A DNA stretch of 64,000 nt. Origin: an uncultured Sulfitobacter sp. GTDB lineage: Bacteria; Pseudomonadota; Alphaproteobacteria; Rhodobacterales; Rhodobacteraceae. The DNA lies in NCBI GenBank assembly GCA_947492925.1, contig CANLOQ010000002.1, forward strand, positions 868,001 through 932,000, read 5' to 3'. The stretch's first letter is position 1. Every line of letters begins with the position of its first letter. Below the pieces are notes generated by a model. That model ran no database searches. It had not been told where the DNA came from and saw only the letters and a list, made by a program, of their open reading frames with translations. Of the stretch, positions 38,613-47,352 are shown one piece after another. Made by a program: the position numbers and the translations under genes.

Positions 38613-39082
38613 GACGCCTCGAACCGGCCCGATTTGCCGCCATCCTTCAAGATAACGCGCAAGCCGCTGATTTCCATCGTTTTATCAACAGCCTTGGTCA
38701 TGTCATAAACGGTCAGGGCCGCGACCGACGCGGCGGTCAGCGCTTCCATTTCCACCCCGGTCTGGCCCGTTGTCTTGACGGTCGCGGTGATCCGCACACC
38801 GGGCAAATCGCTGTCAAGCTCCAGCTCAACCGCAACCTTACTGATCGGCAGAGGATGGCACAGCGGGATAAGATCAGGCGTGCGTTTTGCCGCCATGATG
38901 CCAGCAAGCCGCGCCACGCCAAGAACGTCGCCCTTCTTTGCACGCCCTTGTACAATGATATCAAAGGTTTCGCGCTGCATCTTGATGTGGTTTTCCGCGC
39001 TCGCCACGCGGGCGGTCACGGCCTTGTCCGACACATCGACCATCTGGGCATCGCCCTTGGCGTCAAAATGGGTCAGTGCCAT
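38609..39082 (-). CDS. moaC: Cyclic pyranopterin monophosphate synthase
   Basis: Makes cyclic pyranopterin phosphate in the first phase of molybdenum cofactor synthesis. The 157-residue protein has the conserved [13 protein letters not shown] block and the [20 protein letters not shown] block that forms the active site with a KDGGKSG segment. The ATG at 39082 shares a base with the trpC stop (TGATG); a GTG directly before it would add one codon. Confidence 0.95.
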   Translation of the reverse strand: MALTHFDAKGDAQMVDVSDKAVTARVASAENHIKMQRETFDIIVQGRAKKGDVLGVARLAGIMAAKRTPDLIPLCHPLPISKVAVELELDSDLPGVRITATVKTTGQTGVEMEALTAASVAALTVYDMTKAVDKTMEISGLRVILKDGGKSGRFEAS

Positions 39083-39894
39083 CACATGCCACCGGGCGTC
39101 AGCGGGTTGGCAAGCAGGCTGCGGGTGGCTTGCGCGACGTCGTCCTGCCGCATGAGGCTTTCACCGATCAGAAAGGTGCGTGCGCCGTACATCGCCATAT
39201 CAGCAAGGTCCTGCGGTGTGTTCAGGCCACTTTCGCACACGATCATCCGATCCGCAGGCACATCCCCCGACAGGGTGCGCGTCACATCAAGAGACGTCTC
39301 GAAAGTATTGAGATTGCGATTGTTTATCCCGATCATTGTGCTTTTCAGCTGGCTGGCGCGCGCGAGTTCTGCGGCGTCATGCACCTCGATCAATGCATCC
39401 ATGCCCCATTCAGTTGCCGCCGCTTCAAGCTCTGCTGCTTGGGCGTCTGAAACCGATGCCATGATGATCAGAACGCAATCGGCTCCAAGGCTGCGCGCTT
39501 GGGCAACCTGATAGGTATCATAGAGGAAATCCTTGCGCAGGACCGGCAGATCACAGGCCGCGCGGGCCGCGGTCAGAAATTCCTTAGCGCCCTGAAAGCT
39601 GGGCGTGTCTGTCAGCACCGACAAACAGGTCGCCCCACCATCCGCGTAGGCCTGCGCCAGGGCGGGGGGATCAAAATCATCACGGATCAGGCCCTTGGAC
39701 GGGCTCGCTTTCTTGATTTCGGCAATCAACCCGTACCCCTCGCGAGAGGCGGCATGCAGTGCGTCCGCAAAGGGGCGCACCGGGCTTGCGGCATGCGCTT
39801 CGGCTTCCACTTCGGACAGGGGCTTTGCGGCCTTGTCGGCGGCCACTTCCTCCAGTTTGTAGGCTTTGATCTTGTCTAGAATGGTCTGCGTCAT
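39082..39894 (-). CDS. trpC: Indole-3-glycerol phosphate synthase
   Basis: Closes the indole ring in tryptophan synthesis. A 270-residue TIM barrel with [11 protein letters not shown] near the N-terminus, [23 protein letters not shown] and SESGL-like [11 protein letters not shown]. It is a stand-alone IGPS, not fused to TrpF. It overlaps ung by four bases and moaC by one. Confidence 0.96.
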   Translation of the reverse strand: MTQTILDKIKAYKLEEVAADKAAKPLSEVEAEAHAASPVRPFADALHAASREGYGLIAEIKKASPSKGLIRDDFDPPALAQAYADGGATCLSVLTDTPSFQGAKEFLTAARAACDLPVLRKDFLYDTYQVAQARSLGADCVLIIMASVSDAQAAELEAAATEWGMDALIEVHDAAELARASQLKSTMIGINNRNLNTFETSLDVTRTLSGDVPADRMIVCESGLNTPQDLADMAMYGARTFLIGESLMRQDDVAQATRSLLANPLTPGGM

Positions 39895-40559
39895 GGTGCC
39901 TCCGGGTCGCCCCAGTTTATGGGGTCAAAGCCCTGTGCCTGCAACCATGCATTGGTCCGGCTGAACGGGCGTGATCCAAAAAAACCGCGATAGGCTGACA
40001 GGGGCGAGGGATGCGCGCTTTCGATCTTGAGATTGCACACCGGATCCACCCGCCGCGCTGCGGTCTGCGCGGGACCGCCCCACAGGATGTAGGCCTTGGG
40101 CCGTGCGGCAAGCCGGTCCAGCACCTGTGTGACCAGATGGTGCCAGCCCAGCCGCGCGTGCGCCTTTGCGGCACCCTGCGGCACGCTCAGCACGGTATTC
40201 AGCAAAAGCACGCCCTGATCTGCCCAGTCGCTCAGGTCCGTTTGGTTGCGCGACTGGCCCAGATCGCTTTGTATCTCTTTGAAAATATTGCCAAGGCTGT
40301 CCAGACGTCCGCCAAAACCGGTCGGGATTGAGAACGCCAGCCCATCGGCCTTGCCGGGCGTGTGATAAGGATCCTGACCCAGAATAACGACAGCGGTATC
40401 GCGGGCTTGCGTGCGTTCCAAAGCATGAAAGACGGCCCCCGCAGGCGGGTAAACAGGCCGCTTTTCTTGCGCCAGTGCTGCCTCGATCTTTGGCAAATGG
40501 TCATCGAAAAACGGCAGGTCGCGCCAATCGCCCAGCCGCGACAGATCAAAGGCGGTCAT
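39891..40559 (-). CDS. ung: Uracil-DNA glycosylase (family 1)
   Basis: Removes uracil from DNA at the start of base-excision repair. The 222-residue protein has the water-activating loop [20 protein letters not shown] and the C-terminal leucine-loop motif [13 protein letters not shown]. The gene lies inside the trp genes and overlaps trpD and trpC by four bases each, so it is translated as part of that chain. Confidence 0.96.
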   Translation of the reverse strand: MTAFDLSRLGDWRDLPFFDDHLPKIEAALAQEKRPVYPPAGAVFHALERTQARDTAVVILGQDPYHTPGKADGLAFSIPTGFGGRLDSLGNIFKEIQSDLGQSRNQTDLSDWADQGVLLLNTVLSVPQGAAKAHARLGWHHLVTQVLDRLAARPKAYILWGGPAQTAARRVDPVCNLKIESAHPSPLSAYRGFFGSRPFSRTNAWLQAQGFDPINWGDPEAP

Positions 40560-41572
40560 TTTTGCTGTGAGACAGCGGCAACACGTGTGATCTTGTCTTT
40601 CGCAGCACCAGAATCGATGCTTGTCCGCGCCATCTCGACCCCTGACTTCAGATCCGGCGCGGCATCCGCCACCACCAGTGCCGCTGCGGCGTTCAACAGG
40701 ACCGCATCGCGGTAGGCAGAGGGTTCACCGGCCAGCAGCGCCTTGAAATCGGCCGCGTTTTCTTCCGGTGTGCCACCAACAATGGCCTCAAACGGATGGA
40801 CGGGCAGGCCGGCATCTTCGGGGTGTATTTCAAACTCCGACACCGTGTCATCGGCCAGCCCCGCAACCCAGCTTACCCCGGTGATTGTCAGCTCGTCCGT
40901 CCCGTCGGACCCGTGCACCAGCCATGCGGTGTCCGACCCCAGCGCCTGCAGGGTCTCGGCCATCGGCCGGATCAAATCGCGCCGGTAAGCGCCAGTCAGC
41001 TGTCGCTTCACGGACGCTGGATTTGTCAGCGGTCCCAAAATGTTAAAGATCGTGCGCGTACCCAGTTCCGACCGCGTGGGCATCACATGGGCGATGGCCG
41101 GATGGTGCATCGGGGCCATCATGAAACCGATGCCCGCCTGCGCCAGTTCGCGCTCCACCACCGGTGCGCCGACCATCACGTTGATCCCCATCTGCGTCAG
41201 CGCGTCAGCGGCCCCGGATTTGGAGGACAGGTTGCGGTTGCCGTGCTTGGCCACGACAACACCGGCCCCCGCCACCACAAACGCCGTCGCGGTTGAAATA
41301 TTCAGCGTGCCTTTGCCGTCACCGCCGGTGCCGACAATGTCCATTGCACCGTCGGGGGCTTTCACCGCGTTGCATTTTGCGCGCATCACGCTTGCGGCGG
41401 CGGCATATTCATCCACCGTTTCGCCCCGCGTGCGCAACGCCATCAGGAAACCGCCGATCTGGCTTGGCGTTGCCTCACCGTCGAACAGGATTTCAAAGGC
41501 CGCTCCCGCTTCATCGCGGCTCAGCGGCCCCTCTGCGGCGGCATCAATCAGCGGTTTCAGCGCGTCACTCAT
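40556..41572 (-). CDS. trpD: Anthranilate phosphoribosyltransferase
   Basis: Joins anthranilate to PRPP in tryptophan synthesis. The 338-residue protein has the [19 protein letters not shown] loop that binds PRPP and the [18 protein letters not shown] block. It starts within the trpG stop (ATGA overlap) and ends within the ung start. Confidence 0.96.
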   Translation of the reverse strand: MSDALKPLIDAAAEGPLSRDEAGAAFEILFDGEATPSQIGGFLMALRTRGETVDEYAAAASVMRAKCNAVKAPDGAMDIVGTGGDGKGTLNISTATAFVVAGAGVVVAKHGNRNLSSKSGAADALTQMGINVMVGAPVVERELAQAGIGFMMAPMHHPAIAHVMPTRSELGTRTIFNILGPLTNPASVKRQLTGAYRRDLIRPMAETLQALGSDTAWLVHGSDGTDELTITGVSWVAGLADDTVSEFEIHPEDAGLPVHPFEAIVGGTPEENAADFKALLAGEPSAYRDAVLLNAAAALVVADAAPDLKSGVEMARTSIDSGAAKDKITRVAAVSQQK

Positions 41573-42150
41573 GCGGGCACCTTCATTTCGTTCAGGAAGT
41601 TTTGCAGCAAGGCATGTCCGTGCTCGGACCGAATGGATTCGGGATGAAACTGCACACCGTGTAACGGCAGCGTCTTGTGTTGCAGGCCCATGATCGTGCC
41701 GTCGTCCAGCGCGGCAGTGATGTGCAGGGCGTCGGGCAGGCTGTCGCGTTCAACCACCAGCGAATGATAGCGGGTTGCGGCAAAAGGTGTGGGCAGCCCG
41801 GCAAAGACGCCGCTGCCGTCATGGTGCATCTGGCCCATCTTGCCATGCACGATATCGCTTGCACGCACCACCTTGCCACCAAAGGCCTGTCCCAGCGTCT
41901 GATGGCCCAGACAGACACCCAGCAAAGGCACGCGCGCCTCTGCGGCGGCGTGGGTCAGATCAAGGCAAATGCCCGCCTGATCGGGATCACAGGGACCGGG
42001 CGACAAAAGGATGCCCGCAGGTTTCATCGCCATTGCATCGGCGACAGACAGCTTATCGTTGCGATGCACCTGCACATCCGCGCCAAGCGTGCCCAGATAG
42101 TGTACAAGGTTGTAGGTAAAGCTGTCGTAGTTATCGATGAGCAGCAACAA
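41569..42150 (-). CDS. trpG: Anthranilate synthase glutaminase subunit
   Basis: Class I glutamine amidotransferase, 193 residues, that feeds ammonia to TrpE. Nucleophile cysteine in [17 protein letters not shown]; His/Glu pair in VQFHPESI. First gene of the coupled chain trpG-trpD-ung-trpC-moaC-moeA. Its partner trpE lies about 3.7 kb away in a different run. The 172-bp divergent gap upstream holds an inverted repeat. Confidence 0.96.
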   Translation of the reverse strand: MLLLIDNYDSFTYNLVHYLGTLGADVQVHRNDKLSVADAMAMKPAGILLSPGPCDPDQAGICLDLTHAAAEARVPLLGVCLGHQTLGQAFGGKVVRASDIVHGKMGQMHHDGSGVFAGLPTPFAATRYHSLVVERDSLPDALHITAALDDGTIMGLQHKTLPLHGVQFHPESIRSEHGHALLQNFLNEMKVPA

Positions 42151-42210
42151 TGGTCAAATCTTTGCGTTCAGGGGGTGCCTTAAGGCTGGCGACATGCCAT
42201 CCCGGCGGGG

Positions 42211-42225
42211 TATACGAAGTGTATA
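42211..42225. promoter_or_regulatory. Operator-like inverted repeat upstream of trpG
   Basis: TATAC-GAAGT-GTATA, in the divergent gap between trpG and the polysaccharide deacetylase gene. It could serve as a -10-like element or a regulator site for either gene; no known regulator is assigned. Confidence 0.3.
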
Positions 42226-42322
42226 GATGTTCAGGCTTGTTCCGCGCCGTCAAGAGCGCGTTCGGGTCTTATCGGACAGGGCTCGCCCGTTGGGCGGGCC
42301 GCAGTGAGCAGGAGTAGGCAAG

Positions 42323-44212
42323 ATGGCACGCGGATTTCTGAGCGGCGCGCTGTTGGGTGGCGTGGTGAGCGTTGGCGTGGCCGGTGTGGCATCGGTCATA
42401 GCGCCCTTGCGCGACAGCACTGCGCCGGAGGGTGCTGCGGTGCAGGACAGCGCACTGCGCGAGGACGCCGGTGCCCCGACCGCAGGCAATGACAGCTTGG
42501 CTGAGGTCGAGACCACGGATGAAGCGGTGGAAGAGACCACAGCGGTTGCAAACGGAACCGAGCCAGAGGACCGGTCACCGGCAGATGCCACAGCACAGGC
42601 GGAAAGCCCGCCGTCAATGGCTGATGGCGATCAGGCGGACACCACACAGTCTCAGGAACTTCCAGCGGATAGTGCACAGACAGCCACAGACCAAACCGAT
42701 TCTGCCAGCTTGCCACAGCAAGACAGCGCCGCGCCGAAGGTCAGCACCGATGCGCCGGGCGCTGTTGTGGCCCCCGCTGAAAGCACCGCACCCGAAAGCG
42801 CGCCGTTGCTTGCGGGCGAATCCGATGTGCAGACCGAGAACGCAGCGGTCCCGCTTACCGCACCGGATGCCGATACATTGGGCACCATCCAGACCACAAC
42901 GATCCAAAATCCGGCTGTCGCGCAACCCAGCGTCATCGCAGGACTTGACGCGCCAGCGGCACCGTCGCCCGCCGGTCAGGTTGCGCCAAGCGAGGAAGAC
43001 CCGGTCTTTCCCAATCCGCAGGCTCTGGCTCCGATGCTGCCGCAAAGTGCCGATCCGGTGGTGATTGATACCGCCCCGGCGGCGCGGCCTTTGCCCACAA
43101 CGGTGGCACCACAGGACGCGGAGACAGATACGGGACCAAACACAACAGAAACGGCCGAGGCGCCAGAGGACCCGGGCGGAACACCGCAGACCGGCACGAC
43201 GGCAGAAACCGCGCCCAAGCGTGCGGATGGATTGCCCGCGCTCACGCCATCTGCGCCGCAGGACGCCCCGCAGACCGCAGACACCGAAGAAACCGCTCCG
43301 GCAAACGCTCCCGCAGCAACTCAGCCCGACACTGAGCAAGACGCCCCGCAGGTTGCCAGCCTTGCCCCAAGCGCCCGACCACAAATCGGCACGCCCGCCA
43401 TTTCACTTACCGACCGCAGCGGTGACGGAGGCGGCGTGCGCATCCGCAGACTGGGGGCTGCCAGCGAAGAACCCACGGATGTGACAATCATCACCGAAGA
43501 GGGCGCGACCCCCGGGCGCGATCCACGGCCCATCGCGCAATACGGGCAGCCCTTCAGCAACCCCGACAATAAACCGCTGATGAGCATTGTCCTGATCGAC
43601 AACGGAACAAGCCCTACATCGGGTGCGGCTGGCATCGCGGCGCTGCGCAGCTTTCCCTATGCATTAAGCTTTGCGGTCGACAGCAGCCTGCCGGATGCAA
43701 CAGAGCGGATGCAGCTTTATCGCGCGGCGGGGTTCGAGGTGCTGGCGATGATTGATCTGCCCCGAGGTGCGCAGCCTTCCGACGTGGAGACCACGCTGGG
43801 CGTCACACTGGCACAGATGCGCGAGGTTGTCGGCGTGCTGGAAGGGCCGGGCGAAGGGCTTCAGGGCGGGCGCGCGGTTTCGGACCAGGTCACGGCGATC
43901 CTGGCGCAGTCAGGGCACGGGTTGGTCACGCAGGACAAAGGGCTCAACACCATGCCGAAACTGGCGCGCAAGGAAGGCGTGCCTGCCGATCCGATCTTTC
44001 GTGATTTCGACAGTAAAGGACAATCAGCCACTGTGATCCGCCGCTTTCTGGATCAGGCTGCGTTCAAGGCCGGGCAGGAGGGTGCCGTGATCATGCTTGG
44101 TCGCTTGCGCCCCGATACGGTTACCGCGCTGCTGCTGTGGGGCTTGCAGGATCGGGCGGGCACCGTGGCCATCGCCCCGATTTCGGCGGCACTGAGGCGC
44201 GAAGAGGGGTAA
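42323..44212 (+). CDS. Divergent polysaccharide deacetylase family protein with long linker
   Basis: A 629-residue envelope protein. A membrane anchor (about 8-30) is followed by about 370 residues of low-complexity Ala/Pro/Thr/Glu/Asp sequence without cysteines. The C-terminal 215 residues form a divergent polysaccharide deacetylase fold (YibQ-like) beginning near MSIVLIDNGTSP and including ALSFAVDSSLPDA and a HGLVTQDKGLN block. The linker probably spans the periplasm. It is transcribed away from trpG and convergent with a secreted protein gene. The substrate is unknown. Confidence 0.8.
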   Translation: MARGFLSGALLGGVVSVGVAGVASVIAPLRDSTAPEGAAVQDSALREDAGAPTAGNDSLAEVETTDEAVEETTAVANGTEPEDRSPADATAQAESPPSMADGDQADTTQSQELPADSAQTATDQTDSASLPQQDSAAPKVSTDAPGAVVAPAESTAPESAPLLAGESDVQTENAAVPLTAPDADTLGTIQTTTIQNPAVAQPSVIAGLDAPAAPSPAGQVAPSEEDPVFPNPQALAPMLPQSADPVVIDTAPAARPLPTTVAPQDAETDTGPNTTETAEAPEDPGGTPQTGTTAETAPKRADGLPALTPSAPQDAPQTADTEETAPANAPAATQPDTEQDAPQVASLAPSARPQIGTPAISLTDRSGDGGGVRIRRLGAASEEPTDVTIITEEGATPGRDPRPIAQYGQPFSNPDNKPLMSIVLIDNGTSPTSGAAGIAALRSFPYALSFAVDSSLPDATERMQLYRAAGFEVLAMIDLPRGAQPSDVETTLGVTLAQMREVVGVLEGPGEGLQGGRAVSDQVTAILAQSGHGLVTQDKGLNTMPKLARKEGVPADPIFRDFDSKGQSATVIRRFLDQAAFKAGQEGAVIMLGRLRPDTVTALLLWGLQDRAGTVAIAPISAALRREEG

Positions 44213-44230
44213 CCCGCTACCTCTGTGGCC

Positions 44231-44731
44231 TCAGGACACGCAGGTGGCCAGCGCAATCCGTGCGGTGGCATTGCTTTCAAACGTGCCGGTAAGTGTCTGA
44301 CCCGCCACAGAAATACGAAAGCTGGCACCCGCAATCTCTGACCCGTCCACGGTGATCTCACGCGCGCCGCCGGTGTCATCCACATCAATGGTAAATGCGA
44401 CAGACTGTGCGGGGCCAAGCCCGCTCAACCGCAGTTCTACGGCATTGTCCCCGTCCAGTACTGCGGGGGTTTCGCGCAGGTTGTCCGCGCCTGCGACCAC
44501 CTCAAAGGGCTGGAATACCTCCACGCCTGCGCCGCTGGCGGTGACATCAAAAATCAAACCGGCGGGTGCCGTGCCGATATCAAGGGTCACATCCAGTGCG
44601 GGCAGCGCGCAATCAGAGGTATTGGTCAGCGTAAAGCGATCCTTGGGAGCGCCTTCGTCAAATTGAACCGTCAAGTCGGCCAAGGCCGCCGTGGTGGAAA
44701 GAGCAAGCGCAAGAGCAGAGAGTTTCAGCAT
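44231..44731 (-). CDS. Secreted hypothetical protein
   Basis: A 166-residue exported protein: hydrophobic signal peptide ending ALA near residue 18, then an all-beta looking domain (TVQFDEGAPKDRFTLTNTS) with cysteines near the middle (NTSDCALP) and end (ALATCVS) that may form a disulfide. The ATG at 44731 has AGGAGG upstream; a longer frame starts upstream without support. It lies 57 bp after the M14-type gene. No family recognised. Confidence 0.65.
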   Translation of the reverse strand: MLKLSALALALSTTAALADLTVQFDEGAPKDRFTLTNTSDCALPALDVTLDIGTAPAGLIFDVTASGAGVEVFQPFEVVAGADNLRETPAVLDGDNAVELRLSGLGPAQSVAFTIDVDDTGGAREITVDGSEIAGASFRISVAGQTLTGTFESNATARIALATCVS

Positions 44732-44788
44732 CGATGGGCCTCCTGTGGCATGACAGGCAGATAGCGCCGTCACAGGTACTTGCAATGC

Positions 44789-45826
44789 TCAGATGATCTC
44801 ATCCTCATCAAAAAGCGGATCGGCCTCAAGCTGCGCGGACAGATCATCGACCGTGTCTTCATCCGCCGACGGGCTGAGGCGCGCCAGATGAAAGACCGCA
44901 TCGCCCTCGTTCACCACCGGCAGGATCGCGCGCCCGATCAGGATGCCGGGGTTTGGTGCAATCAGATCGGTCTCGACCGCGCCGAAGGGGTCCGACACCG
45001 TGGCCAGCACATCGCCTGTCGCCACTGTTTCACCCTCCGCCCGGAACGTGCGCAAAAGCCCACCCGCGGGCGCGCGCAACCAGCTTGAGGCGCTGCAGAA
45101 ATACGGGGCAACCTTGGGCTTAGCGATGCCCTTGGCGGGCAACATGCCCTTGCCGCGCATCACCCGCAGGATACCGGCCACACCCGCCCGCACCGCCATT
45201 TCATCAAACCGAAGACCTTCGCCCGCCTCATAAAGCAGGATCGGCACACCTTCGCGTGCCGCTACCGCCCGCAATGATCCGTCACGCAAGGCAGAGGTCA
45301 GCACCACGGGCGCGCCAAAATCCAGCGCCATCGCGCGGGTAAAGCTGTCCCCGGGCGAAATACGCACTTGCGGCAGGTTGGTACGGTGAATTGCGGCGGA
45401 ATGCAGATCAACGCCAAAATCACAGCGCTTCACCACGTCCTTGAGAAAAATATGCGCCAGCCGCGAGCCAAGCGATCCCGAAGGATGCCCCGGGAAACAG
45501 CGGTTCAGGTCGCGGCGGTCCGGCAGATAGCGCGAGCGCGAAAGGAAGCCGTAGGAATTGACCACGGGCACAACCAAAAGCGTGCCCCGCAGCGACCTGA
45601 GTTGCGGCGCGCGCAGCAGGCGGCGCACAATCTCGACGCCGATCACCTCGTCCCCGTGGACCGCCGCACTCACGCACATTGTGGGGCCGGGGCGCTTGCC
45701 GTGATGCACCTCAAGCTGCAGTCCAACGGGGGTGTGATCAGGAAGGGTGGACACGGGCAGGGTCACGGCCTGCGATGTGCCCGGTGCGACGCGTGTTCCG
45801 GCAATCTCGAAAGGGTCGCGCGCCAT
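44789..45826 (-). CDS. Succinylglutamate desuccinylase/aspartoacylase family protein
   Basis: A 345-residue zinc carboxypeptidase-fold (M14-like) deacylase. Zinc ligands H57 and E60 in AAVHGDE and H142 in DLHSAA are present; the catalytic glutamate is probably in LLYEAGEG. The C-terminal part (about 240-330) is a beta/barrel-sandwich-like domain. Substrates in this family range from N-acyl amino acids to ectoine intermediates; this one cannot be assigned. It starts three bases after the trpE stop. Confidence 0.82.
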   Translation of the reverse strand: MARDPFEIAGTRVAPGTSQAVTLPVSTLPDHTPVGLQLEVHHGKRPGPTMCVSAAVHGDEVIGVEIVRRLLRAPQLRSLRGTLLVVPVVNSYGFLSRSRYLPDRRDLNRCFPGHPSGSLGSRLAHIFLKDVVKRCDFGVDLHSAAIHRTNLPQVRISPGDSFTRAMALDFGAPVVLTSALRDGSLRAVAAREGVPILLYEAGEGLRFDEMAVRAGVAGILRVMRGKGMLPAKGIAKPKVAPYFCSASSWLRAPAGGLLRTFRAEGETVATGDVLATVSDPFGAVETDLIAPNPGILIGRAILPVVNEGDAVFHLARLSPSADEDTVDDLSAQLEADPLFDEDEII

Positions 45827-45829
45827 CGT

Positions 45830-47341
45830 CTAGTTCCGGCCCGTGCCGTCAAAGCGGGCCGCATCGCCGGCCGCCCTGCGGATCGCGCCGGATTTATGGA
45901 TGGTTTCCATATATTCGGCCTCTGCATCGCTGTCATAGACAACGCCGCCACCGGCCTGAATATAAAGGGTTTCGTCTTTGATGACGGCCGTGCGCAGCGC
46001 GATGCACATGTCCATGTCGCCGCCCGCGCTGAAATACCCCACACCGCCGCCGTAAACCCCGCGCTTTTCCGGCTCCAGCTCGTCAATGATCTGCATCGCA
46101 CGGACCTTGGGCGCGCCCGAAACAGTGCCCGCAGGCATCCCCGCAAAGAAGGCATCCAGCGCATCACAGCCTTCGTTCAGCTCACCCACCACATTGGAGA
46201 CGATGTGCATCACGTGAGAATACCGCTCAACGATGAATTCCTCGGTGGGCCGCACCGTGCCAATCTTGGCTACGCGCCCGACATCGTTGCGGCCCAGATC
46301 CAGCAGCATAAGGTGCTCGGCCAACTCCTTTTCGTCCAGCAGCAGGTCCGCTTCCAGCGCGCGGTCCTCTTCGGGCGTGGCCCCGCGGGGCCGTGTGCCT
46401 GCAATGGGACGGATCGTGACCTCATTCCCGAAGACCCGAACAAGAATTTCAGGCGACGCGCCCACAACGTGAAAGCCGCCAAAGTTGAAATAGAACATGA
46501 AGGGTGACGGGTTCGTGCGCCGCAGTGACCGGTAAAGCGAAAACGGCGGGCGCGGGAAATTCTGTGCCCAGCGTTGGCTTGGCACCACCTGAAAAATATC
46601 ACCCGCAACGATATACTCGCGTGCTTTTTCGACGGCGGATTTATAACCCTCGCGGGTAAAGTTGCTGACCGGTTCGGATGCCTCAGACGCGTCGCCCAGA
46701 TCACGGCTCGCCCCCGGCATGGCGCGTTCCAGATCGCGCACAGCGTCCATCACACGCTCGGCGGCTTGTGCATAGGCCGCGCGCGCCGATTGCCCGTCAG
46801 ACACCCAGGCGGGCGACACGATCGTGACCTCGCCCTTCACACCGTCCAGCACCGCAATGACCGAAGGGCGCAGCATGACCGCATCGGGCAGGCCCAGCGG
46901 GTCCGGGTTCACATCGGGCAGGTGTTCCACCAGCCGGATCATGTCATAGCCCAGATAGCCAAACAGCCCGGCAGCGGCCTGCGGCAGGTCTTCGGGCAGA
47001 TCAATCCGCGATTCCGCGATCAGCGCGCGCAAGACGTCCAGCGGATTGCCCGTCGCCTCCACAAAGGCGTCCGCATCATAACGCGCGTCGCGGTTGATGG
47101 CAGAGGTCTCGCCCCGGCAGCGCCAGATCAGGTCGGGCTTCATGCCGATGATCGAATAGCGTCCCCGCACTTCGCCACCCGTCACTGATTCCAGCATAAA
47201 GGCATTCTCGGCGGTGCCAGTCAGCTTGACCATCAGCGACACCGGCGTGTCCAGATCAGCGGCCAGTCGGGTATAGACAACCTGATTGCGCCCGGCGGCG
47301 TGGCCGCTGGCAAAGTCGTCAAAGGCGGGGGTCAGGGCCAT
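45830..47341 (-). CDS. trpE: Anthranilate synthase component I
   Basis: Chorismate-binding subunit, 503 residues, that makes anthranilate with TrpG. Blocks seen: the N-terminal feedback region (LMVKLTG, ENAFMLESVTGGE), GDIFQVVPSQRW, PEILVRV, PIAGTRPRG, LLDEKELAEHLMLLDLGRND and GAPKVRAMQIIDELE. It follows the ppiD-like gene after 11 bp, so there is no room for an attenuator directly in front of it. Confidence 0.96.
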   Translation of the reverse strand: MALTPAFDDFASGHAAGRNQVVYTRLAADLDTPVSLMVKLTGTAENAFMLESVTGGEVRGRYSIIGMKPDLIWRCRGETSAINRDARYDADAFVEATGNPLDVLRALIAESRIDLPEDLPQAAAGLFGYLGYDMIRLVEHLPDVNPDPLGLPDAVMLRPSVIAVLDGVKGEVTIVSPAWVSDGQSARAAYAQAAERVMDAVRDLERAMPGASRDLGDASEASEPVSNFTREGYKSAVEKAREYIVAGDIFQVVPSQRWAQNFPRPPFSLYRSLRRTNPSPFMFYFNFGGFHVVGASPEILVRVFGNEVTIRPIAGTRPRGATPEEDRALEADLLLDEKELAEHLMLLDLGRNDVGRVAKIGTVRPTEEFIVERYSHVMHIVSNVVGELNEGCDALDAFFAGMPAGTVSGAPKVRAMQIIDELEPEKRGVYGGGVGYFSAGGDMDMCIALRTAVIKDETLYIQAGGGVVYDSDAEAEYMETIHKSGAIRRAAGDAARFDGTGRN

Positions 47342-47352
47342 TTCGGATGCCT

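Noticed and set aside
42213-42224. Resemblance of TACGAAGTGTAT to a lox-type arm
   Set aside because: Short partial match only; no recombinase gene or second arm pair at the right spacing.
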